Assembly: GCA_023212725.1 (NCBI GenBank)
Contig: JALBYF010000003.1
Location: 186,001 to 250,000 of the forward strand
Reading direction: 5' to 3'
From: Tranzscheliella williamsii
Taxonomy: Eukaryota > Basidiomycota > Ustilaginomycetes > Ustilaginales > Ustilaginaceae
DNA: 64,000 nucleotides
Below the pieces are notes generated by a model, which saw only the letters and a program-made list of their open reading frames with translations, had not been told where the DNA came from and searched no databases. Below, in pieces: positions 53,201 through 63,578 of the stretch. A program made the translations under genes and the position numbers. Numbering within the stretch: the first letter of the stretch is position 1; each line of letters starts with the position of its first letter.

Positions 53201-56200
53201 CCACACGTCACTAATGTGCCATTTGTTGTTGCGCGGCTTCAGATCTGTATATGTTGCCGGATGCCTAGGTAGTAGGCCATTCGGGCCCTTCAAACTATTG
53301 GGTCTGGGAAGCGGACCGTTGTGCAAATAAGCCGGCACTTGTTACACAGCTGCTCGAACTTCCCAGCAGGCTCGCTCCGCACATCTCAGCTAGGGTAGGC
53401 AAGGCTGATGTTCACCCAAATGTATGTACGAGGTGAATGTTCTACTCTTGGTGCACTAGTTTGTCTGAGCTAGTTAACACTGAAGCATGCTGCGGCGTGT
53501 AGGGAGCCAAAGGAGCCAAGACAGCCGAGTACAGTTTTATATTGGCGTGCGTAACCAAAAGGGGGGTGAGGGTATTCCAAATACTGTACAAAAGCCCGAC
53601 TACGGACATCTCCATGCTTTTAGCTTGCTTTTTCCGGAGCGCGCTGCACTTGTTCACTTGGTTGGAACGGCTCGGCATCGTACATTGTGCCGTTATGCGA
53701 TAGAATTGTGACTCAACCGTATGCTCTAGTGCTATCCGCACACCGCCTTGCGCGTCTCTGAACTCAGCTTCGCTCTAGTCACAAACGGAATCGGTTCCTC
53801 GCACTTTCTAGCCGATTTCAAACTAGGACCACGTTGCACATACAATCCACATACTCGTGACTCGCTGCAAATGGCCCCTCCGCTTGCCAACGGCACTCCT
53901 GACGTTGCCCAACGCAAAGGTCACAAAGAGTCATATTACACTCACACTCTTCCTTCTTTATCGAAGTAGTCTGACCGTATCGTGCCTATGTAGTTCTCCT
54001 TCGACTCTACGTAGCCTGAACACCCGGGACCTTTCTGATCAACAGTTCTCTTGATTGGTCGGCCCTAGAATCACATTTCTTTGGCCCGAGTGGTAAACTA
54101 GCCGATGAAGGTTAGGGTCATTACAAAAACATTTGTGTATCTGGTGCGTCATCCTGGCTTGAGCAGGGATCCGAGTTTCGCAGGTCGTACACATACATCA
54201 CTTGGCGGCTTTCGAGCCTGTAAGTACTCTCGTCTGCAAATGGAGAAACACCTAACCACTAGTAGCGACAAATCCCCTATGCGGTCTGCATGGCAAGCAT
54301 GTCCCTCGAACCCCACCACGCATTCTTTAAGAGGCGTAACCTGGCGAAGGGCATACGTTTGCTCCGCAAGGAGACAGGCCGGGACGTGAGTACAGGGGCA
54401 CCGCAAGTCACAGTTGAAGCCAGGAACAAAGGGGCCCAGCGTGTGTGCACCCAGATTCCGTTGGTGAGGATCCAAGCTCACGCTGTATCAGCGCAGCGGT
54501 GCTTTACGCTCCGCGACGGCCCGTGGCCTCGCTTTGTCCCGTTCGTCACCGCCCGCACTCCTCGCTGCCAACATGAACAAACGACCAGCGGCGTTTGTCC
54601 TGCGTCGTTCTTTCTGCAGCTTACACACACAGCCCAGGAAGAGCGGCGCGATCGTGCTACCGAGCGTGCAAAACCACGCGCAACCTCGCCAGTGCTGACT
54701 GAATCAAGCTGCACGGCTGGACAATTTACACGGGAGTCGCGCGATCTGTAGCCTCAAGTGTTGAATCGAACTTCCTTACCTGCTTTGCATGCCCCAGCGA
54801 ACCTCGGCAGTCCACAATCGCCGTCCCATCATCTGTCGCTCTTTAGAAACAGGCTGCGCACCTCCATTGTCTTTGAACGCCGCCAATCGATCGAGCCGCT
54901 TGCCATTTGTTCGGCTCTAGAGGCTGCCCAGGCAATTAACGCTAAGCTCGTTTGTCCACCACAGTAAGCAGCTTGCACTTACGGACCTGTGTGGGAAAAG
55001 TAGCGAAGGGGAGACGAGAGTGGCTGGTTGATTCCGACTGCAACAAAGAGACTCCGCCAAGCCATGCGCAAGAATTGTGCAATACGTGGCGGTCACCTTA
55101 CAGCCATCCCAGTTTCCCAGCCAAATCCAACGCCGGTGATCCGAAACAGGGGACTAGAGCACATAGGGACGCACTATCAGCAGCAGTCAGGCGAATAGTC
55201 TCGCATTGCAACCATCTTGCTGGTGGATCTGTCGCCCTTGCACTCTGCTTTGCTTTGCTTTGCGCCGGGCCGGCCACCGCGCATGCCGATGGCTTGGTGT
55301 TCGCCGGAAGGGGTGCCATATGATTTGAAAAGCGAACCGAGTCGCATTTCGATCAAGCACTCGGATTCGCCAAGGTTGCACGGCCCCCGTGCAGTGCATC
55401 TGAGGGCGCATTGGCAGTACGCATCAGAAGGTCGCTGCAGTAGTAGACTTTAAGCTGCCAGATCACGTCCCAGCTGCAATCCTGCATCTCCGCGCTAAAG
55501 GAGCAGGCGGAGACCTTCTCTGGTGGCGCTGGCCTTTTCCTTAGTCCATCGGTCTCAAGAGAGATATCCTCTGTTGGCAAGCCGAGAACAAGCGGAACAA
55601 TGATTCCTCACAGGCTGCCTTCTTGCTTCCTTGGCTGTGAGAAACTGCAGCCCATTGCATCGCTACGGTGTACGACTTGGCAGACACGTAATCGCTAGTT
55701 CGTCGCAAAACAACTTTTACGAGGGAACAGGCAGCATGTTGTCACAAAAACTCTGCTTCAATGAGCGCGAAAGAGCGGTCGATCTCAGCAGGAGCCGAAC
55801 TCTTCGCTACTGGCTAGTTCGGCATGCTGGAACCTGTATGAGCGACCTTGCTTCACCCTAATTTCATAGTGCAGTATGCGAGCTGAGCTGTTGTCTTGTT
55901 TCGTGAGCTCGGTGGGTGTTGCCCCCGGGGACCCGCAGGCAGGGCTGAGAAACACCGTCCAGCACAGCTGGCGTTATCGTGGAGCAACAGCACAGCCACC
56001 TTCAGGCGCGCTGGCACTCTAGCGCCGATATTTGGCGCTTCATTGCGTCAACCACCATGCTCAGTCGGGTTAGAATTCCGTTTCTAGAGTACTCTTCCCA
56101 GTCGGGTGGCAAGCACAGTTGTGAGTACCACCTACAGCATGGTGGGAGCGCTCAACAAGCCTCTCGTAGCTCTGAGCGGGATGGTCTTCTTCCACAAACC

Positions 56201-56649
56201 GCCGGTCACCTTTCCCAGCGCCAGTGCCATCAGCATTGGCTTCTTCGCTGGTTTTGTCTACACTTTTCGTAAGATATAACAAGCCGAAGCCGCCAAACTT
56301 GCCTCTCCTTCATCCGCCAACGGCAGCTTGTCCACCACAGTAGCGTACAACCAGACTCCTTCCCATGCATGCTCTCAATGTCGACAGGAAGGAGAGATGC
56401 CCTCTTCCCTGAGACCCAGAAGCAGCTACACGCCACATGCTTCCAGTCATTGACTCCATAGACAGTCTTCGCTAATCTAGATCGAGCTGCACTTTGGCTA
56501 CAAGTGTCAACTGCATGCTGATCCGACCCATGAGATTTCTCTGCTTGTTCCTTCTTCTGCACATCTAATGACACAGGCGCAATCATTGATCGGTTTTAAC
56601 ATGTAAGCTGTACTGAACCGACTCTATGACTGACTGAAAGGAGAAGACA
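50240..56649. other. 6.4 kb gene-poor stretch
   Basis: This is the longest stretch in the window without a supported gene. Open frames are at most about 160 codons, lie on both strands in overlapping fashion and show no domain. I looked for reverse transcriptase, transposase, long terminal repeats and inverted repeats and recognise none. G+C content appears lower than in genes. The part next to 50239 may be a very long cyclin leader; the part near 56230-56650 may include decayed sequence belonging to the nuclease-like remnant. Confidence 0.5.
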
Positions 56650-57308
56650 TCATCGCCATGGAAATACATACTCCGCACCATTGAGTGCGGCCAGGGTGGG
56701 TGGATCGTTTTTCTTGAGGAACTTTTCCATCGATGCGTCAGCGGGAATGGCGCCCAGCAGCGCCAATAGACTCTGTCGACCTCGCGGATCCAGATGCGCC
56801 AGTAACGGAATCGTAGCAGGATCCAGACCTGACAGATAGACGGCATGCTGCTGCTGTTTTGGCCCGGAGCTGGCAGCACCCTCTGCGGACTCCAACTGTC
56901 GAGACCAGAGATGCACTTGCTTGCCCCGTAAATTGAAGATGATCCATAGATGTGCTGGTCGTGAAATGTTCTTATCTGCTTCCAGCACGCCCGCTGCCTT
57001 GTACTCTTCCCTTGTGAGTTTTTTGCAAGCAGCAGTGGCTGCACGCTTTTGCGAACCAAGCCCCGGAGTATCTGTAGATTCTGTCTTACTTTTTCCCAGC
57101 ATGTTGAAACCACGTACATTTTTGGTCTGTACGAGAACATATGACAGCTCGTCTGTTTGGAACTTGCTCGAAAGCGAAAGCCACGTGACATCTCCGCGGT
57201 AGCCGTGTGTATATCTGCAGACATTGGCATTGCCCGTTAGAGTGTTACAATCGAGTGTTGGTGTTTGATGCAAATCGTTCAAATGCTTCTCTTATCGGGA
57301 TAGCTACC
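56650..57308 (-). pseudogene. Partial or decayed gene resembling a restriction-endonuclease-like (PD-(D/E)XK) fold protein
   Basis: The solid part is a 188-codon open frame (57214-56650). It contains RGDVTWLSLSS followed by ELSYVLVQTKN, a D...QxK arrangement seen in the active site of PD-(D/E)XK nucleases. The later part (HLWIIFNLRGKQVHLW, then LPLLAHLDPRGRQSLLALLG) resembles, in my reading, large basidiomycete proteins of unclear role that carry such domains. The frame has no ATG upstream of the motif. A convincing intron end (CTAAC branch point, CTGCAG) precedes 57214, and an in-phase upstream piece ending at a GTAGCT donor (57308) would run antisense into PCH2. A GTATGT donor also occurs near the 3' end. 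It is probably a truncated relic; family assignment is uncertain. Confidence 0.4.
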
Positions 57309-57409
57309 TCTTCACGCTCCATCCAACCGTTAACGGTGACCTCTCCTTCAACCACAGTGCTCCCCACCACTGTCTCGGTCGATCGACGGCCTTGGCAGGA
57401 AATAAACCT

Positions 57410-59058
57410 ATGAGGGCAGCTTCAGAATCCCCGGATCGAAAAGTGAACGGCGGAGACATGACGCAGCCAGGGGTACCTGCCGCCTCCTCCTCCAGCGTGG
57501 TGCTGCCTGGGAGACAAGGCATAGCGATGCACGTAGAGGTGAGGCTGAAACCACATGCCGTGGCTAAGGATGAAACGATCAAGTCCGCCGCTCTTGCCTA
57601 CATTACCGGTTCCTGCACAACGGTGCGATGCGAGAGCGAGATCCTGGGTTGGTCTGGGGATGCTCTTCTTGCAGCGAACGTAGACCGCATACGGATCGCG
57701 GAGGGGCCGTCAGGCCAGACAGCATCGCACCCTGTCGCAAGCATCCGTCTGGAGGTACACGTGTACCAGCCATCGGCGGTCGATATCGTAGACGAGTTTT
57801 CGGCAGCTGACCCATCCGCAGACGACGGCGACGAGACCACAGCTGCCAGTGTGAGCGAGCTGCCGAATCGCAGCCTCGACGGGGTCTGGGATAGCTTGAT
57901 CTACGAAGACGACATCAAGCCGAAGCTGCTCAACTACATCTATACCACGCTGCTCTTTTCGGATGCAAGTGTCGACTTTAACCTCGTCTCATGGAACCGA
58001 GTTGTCCTGCTGCATGGTCCCCCAGGCACAGGCAAGACGAGTCTCTGCAAGGGGCTCGCCCAAAAGCTGGCCATCCGTCTATCAGACCGCTATACACACG
58101 GCAAGCTGGTCGAGATCAACAGCCACTCTCTCTTCTCCAAGTGGTTCTCCGAGTCCGGCAAGCTTGTACAGCGGCTTTTCAGCATGATCACTGAAATGGT
58201 GGAGGACGAAGAAGCATTCGTCGTGGTTCTGATCGGTATGTTCTAAGCTGGATTCTACGCAGGAGATACGCAGCACTGACCCGCCGTCTGCCCTGTTAAT
58301 CTCAACAGACGAGGTCGAGTCGCTGACAGCGGCGAGAAGCGCAGCAGCCTCGGGGACAGAACCGTCGGACGCTGTACGCGTAGTCAATGCTCTGCTTACC
58401 CAGCTCGACCGGCTGAAACATCGCAAGAATGTCCTCGTCATGACTACCTCCAACATCACTGAGTCGATCGGTACGTCTTGACGACAACACCATGTGAGAA
58501 GAGCTCAGCTGATGTTTGTGTTTCCATAATGATTGCACTCTACAGACACCGCGTTCATCGACCGAGCAGACATCAAGCAGTACGTGGGGCCGCCGCCGCC
58601 GAAAGCAATCTACTGGATTCTTGAAAGCTGTCTGAAAGAGCTCATGCGAGTCGGGCTGGTCGAGCAGCTGGTAAGCATTGACAAATTGCAAGACTCGAAA
58701 AGGTGCTACCAATGCAGCATATACTGATTGCCTCTGCCTTTCTTGATGTGTGTAGCCATTGACCTCTTTCGAAGAAGCCGAACAGGATCACCAGGGTGTG
58801 GGTAGCGCCAACGGCTTGGATAGCGCTGGCGGCGGTGTGAACAGGCAGACGAGCCGCAAGCTTGCCGAGCTGTCCCACTTGTGTCAAGGGCTGTCCGGCA
58901 GGACGCTCCGCAGGCTGCCTGTGCTGGCCCATGCCAGACACATTGGATCGGCGCAGCTGCCTATCGACTGCCAAATATGGCTTGATGCTATGCAGAAAGC
59001 GTTGGTGGAGACGCAGAGCGACTTGGCCAAGACGCTCCGTGGCAGCCGCAACAGCTGA
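57410..59058 (+). CDS. PCH2: PCH2/TRIP13 AAA+ ATPase (HORMA remodeller)
   Basis: Pch2/TRIP13 unfolds HORMA-domain proteins in the meiotic checkpoint and in spindle-checkpoint silencing. Four exons (57410-58235, 58309-58470, 58546-58670, 58756-59058) join in phase to 471 residues. The N-terminal domain has [14 protein letters not shown], comparable to the VHVEV start of TRIP13. Walker A GPPGTGKT begins at residue 203, the helix [16 protein letters not shown] follows, and the first splice restores Walker B VVVLIDEVES. The second splice restores the sensor-1/arginine part [21 protein letters not shown]. The C-terminus contains [25 protein letters not shown]. Introns are 73, 75 and 85 bases. The start is the first ATG in frame; a later one (MHVEV) is possible. 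Confidence 0.93.
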
Positions 59059-59527
59059 CAGCCAAAGCCCTGTGCTTGATCAGCAATCCAGTACACTAAA
59101 CCGTGTTGCCCACCGACAAGGACCAGACGCTGTGGGAGTACGCTGCTTATAACCGCTGTAGCAAAGAGTTTCGGTCCTCCATGACCATATCATTCATTGT
59201 ATTGTATCCATCAGCATCGCAACGAACCCCTCTGTCTGAGCGAGCTTTTAAAGTGGACTGCCATCGAGGGGGCACGGCTCGGCGGCCTAACAAACCGGCT
59301 TTTATTTCGCGGGAACGCTTTTACGCCGGCTATCGGTCGAGCTCGCTGTGCATGTGAAAGGACAAAGAACATCCCACTTGGTGTTGCTTCTGTTCGAACG
59401 ACGACCAGCCGACTGATCGTGCACGACTACTTGCCTGTTGATCTGCCACCAAGCTCGACTGCTTCGATTACCTGTTCGTAGTGACCTGTCTCTCTCCGCT
59501 CGACACGCCTGACAACGCTTGACGACG
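59059..59527. other. Intergenic stretch upstream of the hydrolase gene
   Basis: 469 bases without a supported gene, between two + strand genes. Confidence 0.5.
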
Positions 59528-60604
59528 ATGGCCTCTGAAGCGCTGCTGCCTCTGGGTGCCGCCTACACCGGAGCAACGCAGTCTGTGCTAGACAAGGCCA
59601 AGACAGATGCTGGCTCGGACTACTTTCCGACGGTCTTCAACCCGGCGACTGCCGTGCAGAAAGGGCATGCGGTTGTTGCCAAGAACCGGGCGTCGACGGC
59701 GCAGGGTGGTGCGCACGAGCGCGGCTTCAAGCTGTACTACGAGGTGCATGGTAGCGGGCCGATCCACGTGGTCTTTGTCATGGGTCTGAACAACAGCTCG
59801 TTCGGATGGCTGCCACAGGTGGAGCACCTTACGTCGGATCCCAAGTACTCGTGCCTGGTCTATGACAATCGGGGCGTGGGCAATTCGGAGACGCCCACGG
59901 GGATGTACAAGACGTCGGAGATGGCGCTGGATACGTTCGATCTGCTCGAAACGCTGGGCTGGGTCGAGAGGAGGAGCGTGCATGTCGCGGGCGTGTCGAT
60001 GGGCGGGATGATTAGTCTGGAGATGGCGCGGCAGCGGCCGGAGCTGCTGGCGAGCGTCTCGCTCATCTCGACCGCGCCGGGGCGGCGGTACGGGACGCCG
60101 CGCTACGGGCTGACATCGCTGGCGCGCGTGCTCGGCGGTCGTGTGCTCGGCTTTGACAGCGAGCAGTACCGCCTGAACCGGCTGATCACCACGCTTTTCC
60201 CGCAGCCCTGGCTCGCCGAAAAGTCGACCCACGACCCCCAAGGCCGCTCCAACCAGGAGGTCCTCTACGACATGTTCCGATGGCGCTTCCAGTTCACCAC
60301 CCGCCAGTCCCTCCGCGGCGCCCTCAGCCAGATGAAGGCCGCCATCACCCACAACATCTCGGACGCAGACCTCGCCAAGATCAACACCGCCATCCCCAAA
60401 ATCGCCATCTACACCGGCGACATCGACCACCTCGTCGACCCGCGCAATTCAGAATACCTCAAACAGCACATGCCCAACGCCGAGCTCCACAAGTTCACCA
60501 ACGCTGGCCACGCCCTCGGAAACCAACTCGCCGACACCATCAACCAGCTCCTCGAGCGCGTCATCGCCGAGGGCATCGCCAAGGTCGAACAGGGCGGCTG
60601 GTGA
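59528..60604 (+). CDS. Alpha/beta-fold hydrolase
   Basis: The protein has 358 residues and the complete catalytic set of the alpha/beta hydrolase fold. The oxyanion-side segment is HVVFVMGLNNSSFGW. The nucleophile elbow is GVSMGGM with Ser157, the acid is probably the Asp in GDIDHLVDP, and the His is in NAGHAL. DNRGVGNSE is the typical strand-4 turn. There is no signal peptide or membrane anchor, so it is likely cytosolic. Substrate specificity (ester, epoxide, C-C bond) cannot be read. It starts at MASEALLP; three codons upstream are open without ATG. Third-position usage switches from G to C near 60200. Confidence 0.85.
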   Translation: MASEALLPLGAAYTGATQSVLDKAKTDAGSDYFPTVFNPATAVQKGHAVVAKNRASTAQGGAHERGFKLYYEVHGSGPIHVVFVMGLNNSSFGWLPQVEHLTSDPKYSCLVYDNRGVGNSETPTGMYKTSEMALDTFDLLETLGWVERRSVHVAGVSMGGMISLEMARQRPELLASVSLISTAPGRRYGTPRYGLTSLARVLGGRVLGFDSEQYRLNRLITTLFPQPWLAEKSTHDPQGRSNQEVLYDMFRWRFQFTTRQSLRGALSQMKAAITHNISDADLAKINTAIPKIAIYTGDIDHLVDPRNSEYLKQHMPNAELHKFTNAGHALGNQLADTINQLLERVIAEGIAKVEQGGW

Positions 60605-60755
60605 TCCTTTCCCCGCCCACCGACTTCTCTCCTCCTCTCTGTAGACACTAGCATACACGCACATTCGAGTACTGAAACAGATTTCCAAGGACCGGTTGTA
60701 ATGTTGGCTGTGGTGTACATTAAGCACGCTTGCTGGGGTGTGTGGAGACGGGGCG

Positions 60756-61655
60756 CTACGATTTCTTGGCGGCGGCGGCGCGGGTGGCCTTGTTCGCGGC
60801 GATGGGGCGCGGCGCGGGGGGCGGAGCCGGGGGCGCGATGATATGGAGCCAGAGCGCGCGGAGGGCGAAGCAGGAGCCGATAACGAGTGAGATAACGGCC
60901 TTGCCGCCCTCCTGGCTAAGCAGGGGAGCGTGTTTGGAGTGGATGGCGGCGACGGCGGGAGTGTAGCTGGGGTGACTGAGCGTGAGGACGCCATAGACGG
61001 CGGTGGCGAGGGCGGGCGCGAGGATGTCGGTGAACTCGACCAGCGTCTGTGCCTTGAGGAAGGGCGGTGTGGAAAAGCTCCAGCCGAGCGGGTCGAAGAC
61101 GTTGAGCGTAAACGCGCTGATACCGCCGCCGCAGGCCGCGATGGTGCCGATCAGGATCTGGAGCAGCAAGCTGGAGCGGACCGCGGGATTGGAATGGTGG
61201 AGGACCATGTTGATGCCCGTGTAGGTGGCCGCGGTGCGGGTGGCACCATCCACCACCGGCAGCGTCAGATCCAGGAGCTTTGCCGACGGACGCACTCCCA
61301 GCATGCCCATCAGCACCGTCACAGCTAGGTAGACGGAAAGATAATTGAGCCAAGGCCAGACAGTGAGCAGCTGGCCAGGGATCTGGCAAAGCACGTAGTT
61401 AGAGATAAACCCCCCGCCCCATGCCATGACGAGGAAGCCAGCCGCGTCACGCAGCAGCGAGACATGTGTCTCGGCGGCAGATCTGCCCTCTGCGCGACGA
61501 CGTGCGCGGAATCCGGCACATATGCCGCGATAGGCGATGGCAACACGGATGGCATGCAGCGTAGTCCCAAGCGGAAACGGGTACAGGACCGGATGGACTG
61601 GCTGTCCCAACCGTGTATTGACCTGGGCGAGGGGCGCCAGAACTGCCGCCAACAT
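60756..61655 (-). CDS. Multi-pass membrane protein, possibly TRIC cation-channel-like
   Basis: The 299-residue protein has about six hydrophobic spans and glycine-rich motifs (AWGGGFISNYVLC; ACGGGISAFTLNVF) that recall the kinked helices of TRIC-type intracellular cation channels. The layout of a Gly-rich helix, a loop with PSAKLLDLTLPVVDGATR and a second Gly-rich helix is similar to TRIC, and the length is right (270-300). The C-terminus is basic and Ala/Pro-rich, ending AAAKKS, close to a dilysine ER signal but not exact. The resemblance is by pattern only. An alternative is an unrelated family of fungal ER membrane proteins. The start ATG at 61655 is the first in frame. Confidence 0.6.
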   Translation of the reverse strand: MLAAVLAPLAQVNTRLGQPVHPVLYPFPLGTTLHAIRVAIAYRGICAGFRARRRAEGRSAAETHVSLLRDAAGFLVMAWGGGFISNYVLCQIPGQLLTVWPWLNYLSVYLAVTVLMGMLGVRPSAKLLDLTLPVVDGATRTAATYTGINMVLHHSNPAVRSSLLLQILIGTIAACGGGISAFTLNVFDPLGWSFSTPPFLKAQTLVEFTDILAPALATAVYGVLTLSHPSYTPAVAAIHSKHAPLLSQEGGKAVISLVIGSCFALRALWLHIIAPPAPPPAPRPIAANKATRAAAAKKS

Positions 61656-61905
61656 AGTGTTAGAAACTGTTGCACCTGGCTTCGGTGTCTAGAGCTGGGT
61701 AAGGTCAAAGTACAACGTTATGGCGGTAGTAAGGCTAAGCAGATGCTTCTCCGTCGTCGGATATCACGCTCTAGAGGGGAGTAGCTAGTCCCAACCGTGT
61801 GCCTGGAATAAATACAGATGAATATAAAGGAGAATGGTACAGCGACGCGCGTTTTAATATAGAGACGCGCTTTTTAAATCCATCTTGATCCGTTCCCTGC
61901 TCCAA

Positions 61906-62781
61906 ATGCATGTCAATCTCCTCATCAGACGCATGCATGTTCTTCCTATTCTCTCCACGATCTCCATCCTTTACGACCAAGACCACTCCCTACAATTTTC
62001 CGAACATGGAAGGCTACCTCCAAGCTTGGCAAGCTTGGGGGCAATCGCCAGCACGTACTGTCGAGGATTGACGGGCGAAGCACTAATTGTGATACCGACC
62101 CAATTTCTTGAAAGAGGGTTGGTCAACAATTATGGTTACGTCCTTCAGCAGGTACTATATTGTTTCGAGCAGCCTGGCTTTCTGCGGGAAAGTACAGGCG
62201 ATGCGGCCGATAAGATAGGTGGCGAAATCAACCTAAAGGGCCCGGTAGTCCAAGGTACAATTGTCTTCGTTCGAGAAGATGGGCTTCTTGAGCCATGTAC
62301 CCCACGGCGAGGGCCGCGATTCAAGTACGCTCGCCGTGCCCCTAACGACGCCTCGGAAGGCGGCACGATGAGCGATTCATCTCGTTCGACATGGAATCAA
62401 AGGGCATTTACACGCTCAGTTGCTGCTCGAGACAGTGTTTGTCTGGTGACGAATGCGGACGAAGGTTTGTGTGTAGGGTCCCATATCCTGCCTCAAAGTC
62501 GTCCCGAATACTATGACGAAGTTTTTGGCCATCGCGTGAAAAGCCTCTTCGCTCCCGAATATGGCCTCTTTCTTAGTAGCCAAGTACACAAAGCTTTCGA
62601 CGATGGCAAGAGGGCACTGTGTGTAGACGGAGATGAGTTTGTCATACACTCGTTCACGGATGCTGGCCCAGCCTTGAAAGCTCATGGCACCGTGTTGGGT
62701 AGGGACCGTTTTAGATGTGCGCGTGAGTCTGCACGCCCGCACCGAGCTCTACTTGATTTCACTACCAGCAATGCGCGATAA
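61906..62781 (+). CDS. HNH endonuclease-like protein (fungal HNH_2 type)
   Basis: Residues about 170-245 of this 291-residue protein resemble the HNH_2 nuclease domain found in many fungal proteins. The match is a Cys in DSVCLVTN, a second Cys before GSHILP (His193), then EYGLFLSSQVHKAFDDG with His228, and a closing strand VDGDEFVIHSF. In typical family members an Asn precedes the glycine of the second motif; here Tyr219 stands there, so activity is uncertain. The N-terminal 150 residues contain no recognised domain. The start at 61906 is the first ATG; seven codons upstream are open. Third-position bias is weak compared with the neighbouring hydrolase, as often seen in accessory genes. It could be a functional nuclease, a DNA-binding derivative or a domesticated element gene. 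Confidence 0.7.
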   Translation: MHVNLLIRRMHVLPILSTISILYDQDHSLQFSEHGRLPPSLASLGAIASTYCRGLTGEALIVIPTQFLERGLVNNYGYVLQQVLYCFEQPGFLRESTGDAADKIGGEINLKGPVVQGTIVFVREDGLLEPCTPRRGPRFKYARRAPNDASEGGTMSDSSRSTWNQRAFTRSVAARDSVCLVTNADEGLCVGSHILPQSRPEYYDEVFGHRVKSLFAPEYGLFLSSQVHKAFDDGKRALCVDGDEFVIHSFTDAGPALKAHGTVLGRDRFRCARESARPHRALLDFTTSNAR

Positions 62782-63578
62782 GGCGGTTTCGAGGATACGC
62801 TGCTGGCTTTTGACAGTTGCGCTCCTATCCCCATCACGCTACGTCCCATGCCTTACCCGACACGACGCCTTGCTGCAGTGCACGGCAGCAGAAACCCGTA
62901 CCGGATGCTATCAGCAATGCAGCGATGAGGATGGCCAGAAACAGCCCAGCAGCACGAAACATGTACGAGGACGGTCTGCCAAGCTGAGCCCTTGAATGCG
63001 TTCGAGCTAGAGCCGGTGCTGGAAGAGCTCGCTTGTCACCGGACCGTCGGTTAGACCTCTGGCCGTGCTTCTTCAACGAAGGCAAGATCTTCTGACGCAC
63101 GACTGCACAACAGGACAGAGCTACAGCGTCAGTACAGTGTCAGCCGCCAACGCAGCCCTCTGTTTGCTTGCCTACCCTTGGTGGTCTCATCCCTGGCCAC
63201 CTCGCCATAACGCTGCAGAGCCTGCCGAAAGCCTCAGCCTTGAATTACGGCATGTCTGCGTGTTTAGCGCCTGTGGGGACGATGTTGATGGATACCCACG
63301 AAGCCGTGTGAATCTCCATACGGCAAAAAGCCGTGAGTGGGTGATATGTGGAGGGAGGCTCGTACTAACGCTCACACCCACACTCATGTTCGACTCCTAG
63401 GACAGCTCTTGCTTCTTGAACTCGGTCGACAGTAATGCACTTCCATCTTCTTGTTTCTGTGCGTCACGTTGTGTTGATCGTTCAGCCTATCAGCCGTGAT
63501 CAGTCCGAGCACCCAAGCTTCATCAGTGCAAGGTCTGCTCTTCCCAGCATCCTTCCCGGGCGCTAGGTCTTGGAGAGA
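62782..63578. other. Intergenic stretch upstream of the Atl1-like gene
   Basis: 797 bases with no supported gene; overlapping short frames only. Probably the promoter side of the Atl1-like gene. Confidence 0.5.
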
